This document shows positions 22,818-31,947 of a stretch of DNA of 64,000 nt, piece after piece. Position 1 is the stretch's first letter. Each line of letters begins with the position of its first letter. Origin of the DNA: Lenzites betulinus. Lineage: Eukaryota; Basidiomycota; Agaricomycetes; Polyporales; Polyporaceae. A program made the position numbers and the translations under genes. The notes below the pieces were generated by a model. It was not told the DNA's origin and did not search any database. It saw nothing but the letters and a program-made list of their open reading frames with translations. The stretch spans positions 1-64,000 of the forward strand of contig JABYQU010000027.1 in the NCBI GenBank assembly GCA_022264855.1, read 5' to 3'.

Positions 22818-22848
22818 GTCTCTCCATCGGCATTGCCGATGGAGAGAC
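22818..22848. repeat. Perfect palindrome with 15-bp arms and one central base
   Basis: GTCTCTCCATCGGCA, one T, then TGCCGATGGAGAGAC. A half copy without the left arm lies at about 22770-22796. The outer part (GTCTCTCC/GGAGAGAC) resembles the core of the minisatellites, here split by a longer inner stem. Confidence 0.9.
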
Positions 22849-23094
22849 ACCCCCAGCACTTGCTATAACACACATTCCCCCATATATCCCATCATGTTTT
22901 TGGCCCTCTTTTCCCCGTTTCTATCCTGCCCCTGCCTTAACCTCTGCTTTAACCCCCAGTTTGGCCAAATCCTACCCCTACCCTGCCCTAACCCCCACCA
23001 GGGTTACAAAAAGAGACATTTAATAGGTAATTATGTGGGTTCCGCACAAATCTACCTGCGGTGGACGCTTACCTATGCTCAGCTCTACACCATA

Positions 23095-23150
23095 GGGTTA
23101 GGTTTGGCCCATAATCTGACCCCTGTGACCCCTGGCATGTCCTCATAACC
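23095..23150 (+). repeat. 56-bp direct repeat, right copy
   Basis: Identical to 20399-20454, same orientation, 2696 bp downstream. Together the two copies bound the hairpin-rich, gene-free segment. Confidence 0.9.
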
Positions 23151-23879
23151 CTAAGTACTCTGGTCCGGGCTCATATTTGGGCTCGGCGTACTCGTAGGGA
23201 TGGTGGAGGGTAGTAAGGACTTGCCCTCCACCGGGCGCCTGAGTTCCGAATACTCGGGACACCGTACGCGGTGATATTACATACATGCGGCTATCCGCAC
23301 ACTAATATGCGCACATGTATGTATGGTCCGATACCATAGATATTAGTTGTGCATTTTGCACAACTAATAGCTCATGTAGGAGCGCATAGTACGTGCTCCT
23401 TACAATCAAGTAGCTCAAAGTCAAATTAAGACGTCCAGTAACTACAAGGTGCCAAGTGTCTCAGACGATTCCCTGATGTAATATATACCCGGCCGACACA
23501 ACTGGACTACATGCACACGACTCGCACCCTGTTGATCTGCCTCTGAGACGGGACATGCATATATATTGTCCCAGACCCAATAGTCCGCGTCGCACTCTAC
23601 AGCCGCAGACAGACAGAACACAACGTCATACACCCGCTTTACATCTCGGTCTATACCTGTAAGTATATCAACGTACACCCCCATGTACACACACTCGCAG
23701 TCCTACCCATTACCATATTACGTGCCCAAGATGTCATAGTCGTCACTGAGGTCGTACAAGAGCCCGTTGCAGAAAGGCACAGAGATTGTTCGTGTAAATG
23801 TGCATCTGCTGACAGTGAGCCTCAGATCCACAATCGTTCGCACACACGGTGAAGGGGCACTCACCACATACCGCCGACA
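23151..23879. other. Gene-free stretch with a cluster of hairpins
   Basis: GGTGGAGGG (23202-23210) pairs with CCCTCCACC (23224-23232). TATTAGTTGTGCA-TTT-TGCACAACTAATA at 23341-23369 is a perfect 13-bp stem. ACATACATG and CATGTATGT surround GCGGCTATCCGC near 23280-23325. The part after 23430 is ordinary unique sequence downstream of the next gene (stop at 23880). Confidence 0.7.
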
Positions 23880-26172
23880 CTAGTACCGCACTCCGTCCGC
23901 GAACGCAAGCCCCTCCTCGCGCATTACCCGCGCCCCCGCACCCTCGCCAAGCTCGTCCAGACACAGCCATCGTGCGTCGTGCGCCCTGTCCACGCGCCAG
24001 AATCGCCTCTCGCACGACACCTGTGGCGCACCGCCCAGAGCCGGCGCGTGTGACGGAGAGGTGGGCGGAGGACTCCTCGCGACCGCCTCAGCAACGCCGT
24101 TCTGTGCCGCCGCAGACCAGATCGACGCGGGCGCGTCGGCGCGGGACAGCTGTGGTTCGCACGGGGAGGAGCCGTCGTCCCGGGGTGGGGGAGGGGCCGG
24201 GGGCGGCGCGTCGCGCACGACCTCTGCGCACACGTACCGCAGCGCAGGCATCTCCTCCGCGAGCAGCGCTACGAACGCCTCGAGGCGGGACGTCGGTGCC
24301 GCACGCGCGTCGGACGCCGACGACGGCGGATGGTGGTATGCGTCCTCGGCGGGGACGCGCGCGAACGGGACGGACGTCCTGTCCCAGCAGAGCACGAGCG
24401 TCACGAGTGTGCGCGCGAGCGGCTTCAGCATCGCCGCGAGGTCCCTCTGCACGACGCGGGTCAGCAAACGCGCACAGACGGGGGAATGCCCAGAATGGGG
24501 CCACGCACGGTGACGGCCGGCCACGTCCCCGCCTCCTCGATGCGCACGACAAGCGCCTTCACGCCCGCCCAGCCCGTCGGCGCACCCTCCTCCTCGCCCG
24601 CGTCGAACATCGTGCGCAGGGCCGCCGTTTCGTGCGCAGGTGCGTTCGGCGCCCACCACCCGCGCCCGAGCGTGAGTCCGATGCGGGTGGGCGTCGTGTC
24701 TGCGACAACGCGCCGCACCATCTCTGCCTCGTTCAGCCCGCCGGGCGGCATCGCGCCCCACCACGCGTGCCTGCGCTCCCAGTCCTTGTCCAGGGAGGCG
24801 CCGTCCCCCGCCCCGAGCCAAAGCCGTGGCGCGACGTTTCCGACCTCGAGGTGCGCAACGGGGCAAGTCAGGCCGAGCGCGTACAGCCCGGGCGCGAACC
24901 CGCTTACGCGTGCCAGCGGCGGAAAGGAGCTGTACATCTGCGACGTGCGGTTGGCCTCGCAGGTTGCGTCGAGCAGCGGCAGCGGCGGCGGCGAAGGCTG
25001 CGGAGACTGTGTTTGGGCCAGCACCTCTGTCTTCCCTCTTCGCTTCAACTTGCTCTTGCCGTCTCTTGCAGCGTCTGTTGTAATCCCGAGGCCCAGGCCC
25101 AAGCCGGTCTGGGAGCCGGAGGTGGACGGCGCCGCCGCGCGGGCGCCACACCCGTCGTACGGCGTGTACACATACAACTCCTGCAGCGCCGGGAAGGCGT
25201 GCACGAGCGGGGTCACGATCGGCACGCCGACGAGCCGCAGCCGCAGCTCGCGCAGCGCGGGGTAGCGCACCGTGTCCGCGACGGTGGCGAGCACGACGTC
25301 GCTCGCGTGGAGCACGCGCAGCGTGCGCATCGAGTGCGCCAGGAGCGACACCGGGTCCGGCAGGATCCCCGCGTCGCCCTGGGAGTGCGCGCGTGCGTGG
25401 AGATAGACGCCGCGGTGGTAAGTCGCCGTCGCGGCGGGCGTCGTGGCGGGCGAGGGCGCGGGCGTGGGCAGTCCGCTCGAGTCGCCGTTGGGCAAGGCAG
25501 GGACGAGGGTGCAGGCGCTTGTGTTGGCGCTGCTGTAGGTGGAGTCGGCGTTGGAGGGCGTGGGCGCGGCGCCGCACACGCTGCTGACCCACGTCTCGTC
25601 AAATGCGAGCTGTGCGGCGTGCAGGCTGCAGGGGAGATCGCGGAGGAAGGCGCATGCGCGCGGGCCAAGGCCAGATGCGGTGAGGTGGGTGAGGCGGGAC
25701 AGTGCGCGGGCGAGTGCGCGTGTGAGTGCGGGCGAGTGGGTGAGCAGCACCTCGGCGTGGGCGAGGTGGAGGTGGGTGATGGGCGTCGCGTCGGCGAGCG
25801 CGTCGAGGATACGGGTGAGTGCATCGGTCGGGAAGGAGGGCGTGAGTTCGGCGGGGGGACGGCGAGGCGGAGGCGGCGCGTGGGCGGCGGCGGCGTTTCT
25901 GGACGGGTTGCACGGGGCGAGGATGCGGGCGAGACGGGCGACGATGAGCGTGAGGGCACTGAGCGTGCGCTCAGGTAGCCCTCGCTGGAGTCCGTGTCCT
26001 CGTCGCTGTCTCCGTCCGCGTCGGCGTCGTCTCCCGTCTCCGACCCATCCCTCGCCGCGCTATCCCGATCCCAGAACGTCACCAGTCTCTGCACGTCGCT
26101 CGAAGAGCACAATGCGATTGTCCCATCCGTCTCAGGCGCGTTCCATGGCCTAGACGACGATGGCAGAGGCAT
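23880..26172 (-). CDS. F-box/LRR-like protein, divergent
   Basis: Probable F-box-like leucine-rich repeat protein, of a type that is very numerous in Agaricomycetes. Exon 1 (about 26172-25975) reads WNAPETDGTIALCSSSDVQR and then an acidic Asp-rich segment. Exon 2 runs from about 25975 to 24508. It has LRR-like strands (LTHLTASGLGPRACAFLRDL; SMRTLRVLHASDVVLATVAD; YPALRELRLRLVGVPIVTPL) broken by Gly/Ser/Pro-rich loops. A 50-60 nt intron (donor GTGCGTGG near 24508, acceptor CAG near 24451) leads to exon 3 (RDLAAMLKPLARTLVTLVLC), which ends EEGLAFADGVRY at 23880. The N-terminal F-box is not clearly seen, so an upstream exon may exist. GC content is very high, which opens long antisense frames with no merit. 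Gene reality is good; the F-box label is inference. Confidence 0.65.
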
Positions 26173-26883
26173 TGGAGGAGGGCGGGCGCAGTGCGCACGC
26201 GAGTTGAGACGAGAGCGGGAGATCGCCGTTGGAGAGAAAGCCGCAAGTGATGGAGAAGGCGTCGGCCGTGTAGTCTCAGCAGAAGAATCGCTCGAGCCTG
26301 CAGCTCAGCTCGAAGAGTGGTGGGCAGAAGATGGAGGTCAAGAAGAAAGTGCGATGATATATGCAAGTAAGAAAGATACTGATTCATGTATAGCCGAGTA
26401 AGAAAGATATTGACTTGCTTGTGTAAAGATATTGACTCGAGCGTATACGAGTAAGAAAGCTTTGATTCCGGTGTATCCAAGTAAGAAAATGATAGTGAAC
26501 ACTATTTGTGGCTCCGCTTCCACTTCTTGCCTACTAATATTCATACATATACGTTACACACTAGTACTCCTGATACACTCACAGCGACGTCGGCCGTCGA
26601 CAACACGCGACGACACCATTAGTATCACCGCCGAGCGCAGGTCCGACCCGTGGCCGCCTCCCAGGCGCATTGTCCGCCGATGGCTTCAAGTGCGAACGCT
26701 GCAAACATCCGAATGATTGCGGCCGGCATACGGCCGCTTGCCTATCGTCGGTGGTGTCTGGCGTGGATGTCGACTATGATCATACTTGCCGTCTGAGATG
26801 GCGGGGGCGGACAAGGTGGGATAGCCAAGTAACGCTTACCTATGCGCTCGCTGTGCACCACCCCGTCGTATGGCATGTTTGTC
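26173..26883. other. Intergenic between LRR gene and prefoldin 6
   Basis: No firm gene. 26390-26480 has AAGAAAGATATTGA-type and GTAAGAAAG short repeats. An upstream exon of the LRR gene could lie at 26173-26400 but has no decisive motif. Confidence 0.4.
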
Positions 26884-27417
26884 CTATGCCGCGGCGGGCG
26901 CAGCTCCCTGTTGGATAGCAGCCTGGATCTCGACCAGCTACAGGACACACGGTGAACGTCGGGCGCAGAGAGCAGATAGCGGACGCACCTCATGCTTTTT
27001 CTTGTCCGACTTGTCGCCGAGATCCTTGAGCTGTCCCTCTACGCGGTTTCTACGCGCACACGAGCGTGAGCAGAGGACGAGAGCGGGCGGACATGAGCTC
27101 GAGCAGACGCACATCTCGCTCCGGATGAAGGCGAGGCGGGTGTCCACGTTCTGTTTCGCCTCGGCCTGGTCCTGCTGCACGAGGACAGGCCCGAGGAGCT
27201 TGTACACTGTGTTGTCCGCGGAGAGCGACGCGAACTCCTGGGGGGTGGTGAGCACGCGGATGGGCGCGCGGACGAGCGCACGCACTTTCTGGACGAGCTC
27301 GTTCTCGGAGAGCTGCGCGTCGAGCTTCTGGCGGGCGTCGACGACGGCGGAAAGCTCGGCCTGGATGGACTGATACTCGGTGGAGGCGGCCTGGAGGCGT
27401 GCTTGGAGCGCAGCCAT
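26884..27417 (-). CDS. YKE2: Prefoldin subunit 6
   Basis: Beta-type prefoldin subunit, part of the hexameric cytosolic co-chaperone that hands nascent actin and tubulin to the CCT chaperonin. It starts at 27417 (MAALQARLQAASTEYQSIQA). The coiled-coil N-terminal helix is followed by SENELVQK, and a 48-nt intron (GTGCGTGC..CCCAG) that is open in frame but is cut out by comparison with the family. EFASLSADNTVYKLLGPVLV follows, then a second intron at about 27110-27050, the C-terminal helix NRVEGQLKDLGDKSDKKKHE, a third intron, and LVEIQAAIQQGAAPAAA to a TAG at 26884. The length, about 120 residues, is normal for the family. It is divergent from VTI1. Confident. Confidence 0.92.
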
Positions 27418-27875
27418 GTGTATGTGGGTGCAAGCTGTGCGTGAGTGCGTGCGTGCGTGAGCGAGTGAATATCCGTCGTGAATATTCGTGGGCTGCGCCA
27501 AGCACGGACAAACACCGCGCGTGGCGGCGAGTCTCACCGAGCCCTGCGCTCCTCCTCCGTTACGAGTTCTACGTACTTTGAATCTACCTCCTCAATATTT
27601 ACACTCCCTCACCCACCCACTGTACGTGCAGGTGCAAGGTGAATGCAAGCGTGCTGATAGAGAGCCGTACACCCTCAGGCGGCAAACAGGAACAAACTCG
27701 ACGTCGCGCGCAGCGTCCTCGGCCGTCCGTCCTCCATCCTCCGTGCTCTCTCCTCCACCTCCCCCTACGGAGCGCTCTCGCCACTGCTACTCATCAGCCC
27801 GCTGCTGCTACTCATTGACTCACCGCTGATACTCATCGACTCGCCGCTGGACGCCGACACACCACCCGACCGCAC
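27418..27875. promoter_or_regulatory. Shared promoter region of prefoldin 6 and VTI1
   Basis: The 458 bp between the two divergent start codons have no gene. CT-rich tracts (near 27735-27770, CTCTCTCCTCCACCTCCCC) precede VTI1. A repeated CGTGCGTGAGCGAGTGA tract lies 30-60 bp before the prefoldin start. No TATA box is clear. Confidence 0.45.
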
Positions 27876-28810
27876 ATGAACATGGACACCTCCCCGACCG
27901 CGCTCTTCGACTCGTACGAACAGGACTTCAAGCAGATTATCCACAGCATCCGCGACAAGCTCGACGCCGACGCCCACGATGCCCAGGGCGGTGTGTCTCT
28001 GCCCTCCCCAGCCGCTTAACGTGATACTGACGGTGCCGCGCAGAGGCGCGCAAGGCGGCCCTCAGGCGGGTCGAGATGGAACTCGACGAGGCTGATGAGA
28101 TGGTCAGTCCCACCCTGCGACGCATTCCCCACCGCACTCACCCGCCCCCAGGTCTCCCAAATGGAAATCGAGATCCAGGGCATCCCGCAGTCGCTCCGCC
28201 CCGCCTACCAAACGCGCATCAAGGCGTCCAAAGCCGACCTGCAGCGGTACAAGAAGCTGTCCAAGGAGCAGCACGCGCAGCTCTCGCGCTCGGAGCTGCT
28301 CGCGCGCCCCGGCGGCGCCGCGGACGCGACGAGCGACGAGCCGTACGGCGCGAGCAGCGACCGCACGCGGCTGCTGGCGGGCACGAGCCTGCTCGAGGAC
28401 GGCTCGCGCCGGCTGCTCGACAGCCAGCGGATCGCGCTCGAGACGGAGGAGCAGGGCGCGGACATCCTCCGCAGTCTGCGCGGTCAGCGCGAGCAGATCC
28501 AGAACGCGCGCGACACGGTCCGTCCCCGCGCCGAGTGCACTCTTGTCGTTGCTGACCGGCTGGGTCTGTGCAGCTCCAGCGGGCGGACACGTCGATTGAC
28601 CGGGCCTCGGGGACGCTGAAGAAGATGATCAGACGGTGCGTGTGCTCGCATGCGCCCAGCGTGCGCGGCGGCCTTGATATGTGTGCGTGTCTGTAGATGG
28701 TTCTGACGGCGGTGTGCAGGATGTACCAGCAGCGGTTTGTGACGGCGGGGATCATTGTGGTGCTCGTCCTGCTCATTCTGCTCATTCTGTGGATCAAGCT
28801 CTGGCGATAG
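27876..28810 (+). CDS. VTI1: Vti1 v-SNARE
   Basis: Qb-type SNARE of Golgi, endosome and vacuole traffic. It starts at ATG 27876 (or 27882; MNMDTSPTALFDSYEQDFKQ). The N-terminal three-helix domain covers about residues 1-95 (LRRVEMELDEADEMVSQMEI, joined across two short introns). The SNARE motif follows (LLEDGSRRLLDSQRIALETE), with ADILRSLRGQREQIQNARDT leading to the central glutamine layer. Two more introns, near 28520-28572 and 28636-28718, separate LQRADTSIDRASGTLKKMIR and RMYQQRFV. A C-terminal membrane anchor (GIIVVLVLLILLILWIKLWR) ends at TAG 28808-28810. About 225 residues, the usual size. Confident. Confidence 0.95.
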
Positions 28811-30393
28811 ACGCGTGCGGCGGTGGTCGTTCGTGGTGGCAGGGGTAACTTATGTATATGCTTTGGTGTATGGATTCCAACTAGTTGCGAGTGGAGTGAG
28901 TATCTCTATGGTGCAATGCTCGCAAACCAAAGACCACCCGGGAGATGTAGTTCTTGAGCCCATACTTGTTCATGGTGCTGTTACTCACATGGGTGGAGTC
29001 TATTGCTGTTCTCGCGGCGCTTGTCGCCGGCCTGATTTCGATTTTTTCGCACACTCACTGCTCTGCGAACGCCTCCACTCAGAACATCGATAACTCGCTC
29101 AATTTTCCGTCTTTTGGCTTGATTCCTTCAGATTCGGACTCGTCTCGTCTGCGCGCAGGGCACAATGGTCGTTTCGTTACGAACGGACAACATAGGCTAC
29201 CCACCCTCCTCGGCAGCCACCGCAACACCAGAACACGAATATCAGATGAAGCACGCATCGTGGACGAGTGGGGATTGTCTCCCTGGGTTCCTTGCGAGCC
29301 GATGGAGGGCATGACACTAAATTTTTGCGGTACGGTGCATAGTCTCAGTGTCTTCCTTACCACTTGGCTCCCTTGCCGCCTCCTCCCCCGTCTTTGCTTC
29401 GTCTGTCTTGCTCGCACATATGCAAAGAACCCCGGTTTACACTGCATGTATCCACCATCTCTAACCAGACATATTTTATGCCAGAATGGAATCCGATTGC
29501 TTGTATTTCGCTTGAGCGTGCTCAAGTCATGGGAAGATATCTCTCCCTGTGTTATGTATTTCAGACCACTTCGTCTTTCTTTGCACGCTTTTATCAAAGA
29601 AGTAATGATGATACAGGAGATGCATTGACAGGCCTGACTATTACGTAGCACATATAAGCTCGTCCAATGTAATATTTGTGTCATGCAAGACTGCGCCACA
29701 GCCCAGTGCTCGAACAGCTGCAATGCGAAGCAGACTATGCACCGTACCGCAAAAATTGAGTGTCATGCCCTCTGCCGCACCTCAAATACCCTCGAGAACC
29801 TCTTCCCATCTGCCTGCGGCGCGCGGTTCACTTGCAAACCGTGTTCTGGTGCTGAAGGGGGTCTTCGAGGAGCGGGTGGGTCCGAGTTATCCGTTTACGA
29901 CGAAACCAGCACCGTGCCCTGCGCGCAGACGAGAAGATCCCGAATCTGAAGGAATCAAGCTAAAAGACGGAAAATTGAGCGAGTTATCGATGTTCTGAGT
30001 GGAGGCGTTCGCAGAGCAGTGAGTGTGCGAAAAAATCGAAATCAGGCCGGCGACAAGCGCCGCGAGAACAGCAATAAAACACGTTTGAAACGGCATAATG
30101 TACATGCATGGGAGCTACGGATGTGTTGTGCAACCAATACGAGGTGCGGTGAGTGATTCGGACCGGTAAGTACTACCAGCTGACGGCCGCTAGTAACTTT
30201 GGCATTAGGTGGAATTCAAGCTCCGCTATTAGACTTGGTACAATCCGAAACTCCGACTGCCCCACGGGGAATCAGCAGACGGTGAGCGCGGGGCGAAGCA
30301 CGACGAGCTGGCCTGGGTGAATCTACCTCCTCCTCCTCCTCCTCGCTCTCTCTCTCGTCCCATACTTGCACACTACCCTCGCGTCCAGCGACC
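28811..30393. repeat. Diverged inverted duplication, 345-bp arms
   Basis: Left arm 29001-29345 and right arm 29732-30076 match as reverse complements at a constant coordinate sum of 59077, with a spacer of 386 bp. They differ at many sites, so this is older than the 14-kb element. The outward ends both encode AVLAALVAGLISIFSHTHCS, and then NFPSFxLIPSDS. On the minus strand the frame starts at 30105 (MYIMPFQTCF) and could be a small secreted or membrane protein of 72 residues. The inner ends share MTLNFCGTVHSL. Whether either copy is expressed cannot be told. No other gene in the interval. Confidence 0.7.
29887..30105 (-). CDS. Small hydrophobic-start protein, right arm of inverted duplication
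   Basis: 72 residues from MYIMPFQTCFIAVLAALVAG to a stop at 29887, with an N-terminal hydrophobic segment that could be a signal peptide or anchor. The plus-strand counterpart at about 29004-29190 keeps the same reading, with most differences conservative. That is weak support for coding origin. Function unknown; may be one exon of a longer gene or a relic. Confidence 0.3.
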   Translation of the reverse strand: MYIMPFQTCFIAVLAALVAGLISIFSHTHCSANASTQNIDNSLNFPSFSLIPSDSGSSRLRAGHGAGFVVNG

Positions 30394-31414
30394 ATGGCCG
30401 GCCTCCTCCAAGCTTTCAAGTACGCATCCCCGCGTGCACGGAAACATCCACAAGCACTCACCCCCGTCTCGCAGCGCGTCCCTCATCCGCCGCCCGCTCG
30501 TCACCCAGTGCGCGACCTCCGCCGTGCTCTTCGGCGCCGGCGACGTCCTCGCCCAGCAGGTCTTCGAGAAGAAGGGCGCGGACCACGACGTGCGCACCGT
30601 CCCTGTTCCTCCCTCTCGCCCGCTGACCCGTGACGGCCGCAGTTCATGCGCACCGCCCGCCTCTCGTTCTACGGCGGTGAGTACACTGTGTGCGCGCGCC
30701 CGGCGGACGTACAGTGCTGACGCGGTCGTCGTGCGGCTCCCCGCAGGCGCGATCTTCGGCCCCGTGCTCACCAAGTGGCTCCAGTTCCTCGAGCGCCTCA
30801 AGTTCTCCTCGCCCACCAAGGGCGTCGTCTACCGGGTACGCCCTGCCCTCTTCCCGGTGCACGGAAGCTGACGCGTCGCGGCGCGCAGGTGTACCTCGAC
30901 CAGGGCGTCTTCACCCCGAGTGCGTCCGCGTCCCCTGCGCGCACACCGTGACGTAAACCGCGCGCCCGCTGACCGCCCCGCCCGCACACAGTGGTCGTGG
31001 GCATGTTCTTCGGCTCGCTGACGCTTCTCGAGGGCAAGACCCTGCGCGACGCCAAGGAGCGCATCCGCGAGGCCTACACGCCCACCCTCGTCCGCAACTG
31101 GTCCGTCCCCGCCCCCTCCCTCCCTCCTCGCTCGCACGCATGCTGACACGCGCCACCCGCGCAGGGGCGTGTTCATCCCCACGCAGATCGTCAACTTTGC
31201 CGTCGTGCCGCCACACCTGCGCTTCGTCACCGTCGGCGTCGTCTCGCTGTTCTGGAGTGCGTGCTCGTTCTCTCCGTCGACGTCTGTGCGCGGTGTGCTG
31301 ACATTGCGGACGGCAGATGCATACCTGAGCTCGGTGAATGCGCAAAAGCAGCTCGAGGCGCCCGATGTCGAGGCGGACGCAGGCACGGACGAAAAGAAGC
31401 TCGCGCCCGCGTAG
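30394..31414 (+). CDS. SYM1: Mpv17/PMP22-family protein (Sym1-like)
   Basis: Membrane protein of the Mpv17/PMP22 family. Yeast Sym1 lies in the mitochondrial inner membrane and is needed for growth on ethanol at high temperature. It starts at ATG 30394 (MAGLLQAFK) and has seven or so short introns. Spliced segments: [20 protein letters not shown] and [33 protein letters not shown] and [53 protein letters not shown], the conserved W-x-P-x-x-x-x-N-F signature; then [17 protein letters not shown]. The C-terminal tail is acidic and ends at TAG 31414. The order of four membrane helices fits the family. Confident about family; Sym1 orthology is inferred. Confidence 0.92.
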
Positions 31415-31947
31415 TGTCTGTGACCGCTGCTGCTCCGAGCCCAAGGCACGCTAGGACTACACATACATAGACACGCTGGTCACATCCTATACCTCGCGCT
31501 GGGACGTGCCCGCCGATACCATAGACTGTGCTCGTCTGAACGCACTACTAACAATACCAATACTATCGACCGCATCAAATATGCGCCCTTCAGTGCACGA
31601 AGAAGTCGCGACGGACGATAACCATGGATAGTGGTGAACTAGTAGCAGTACGAGTACTAGTAGCGCCAGTAGTCCTCGCGTCGTAAGTACTGCAGTCTTG
31701 GTAATACTATGCACTAGTACTAGTAGCGCTAGTTACTAGGCCTACTACACTTTGCTACTGACCGGTCACTAACAGTGTTTGCATGTGTTTGTATTGTGGC
31801 CTTGGTTGCGGTTGTGCGTGCTATCTCTTTCACCTCGACCTCGACCCCGACCCCGACCTCCTCTTTGACCTCTTCCTCGCAACTCCCGACGACGACTTCG
31901 ACGCTTGCGACGCTGCTACTCCCTGCCCCGACACGACTCCAACACAC
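31415..31947. other. Intergenic before PHD-SET gene
   Basis: No gene. Short ACTAGTACTAGTAG repeats near 31650-31735. An in-frame upstream ATG at 31783 could extend the next protein by 55 residues of Asp/Pro-rich text; I prefer the downstream ATG. Confidence 0.45.

Noticed and set aside
23849..25978. Plus-strand frame of 709 codons
   Set aside because: Antisense of a very GC-rich LRR gene whose minus-strand reading has leucine-rich strands; the plus text is Arg/Ala/Gly noise.
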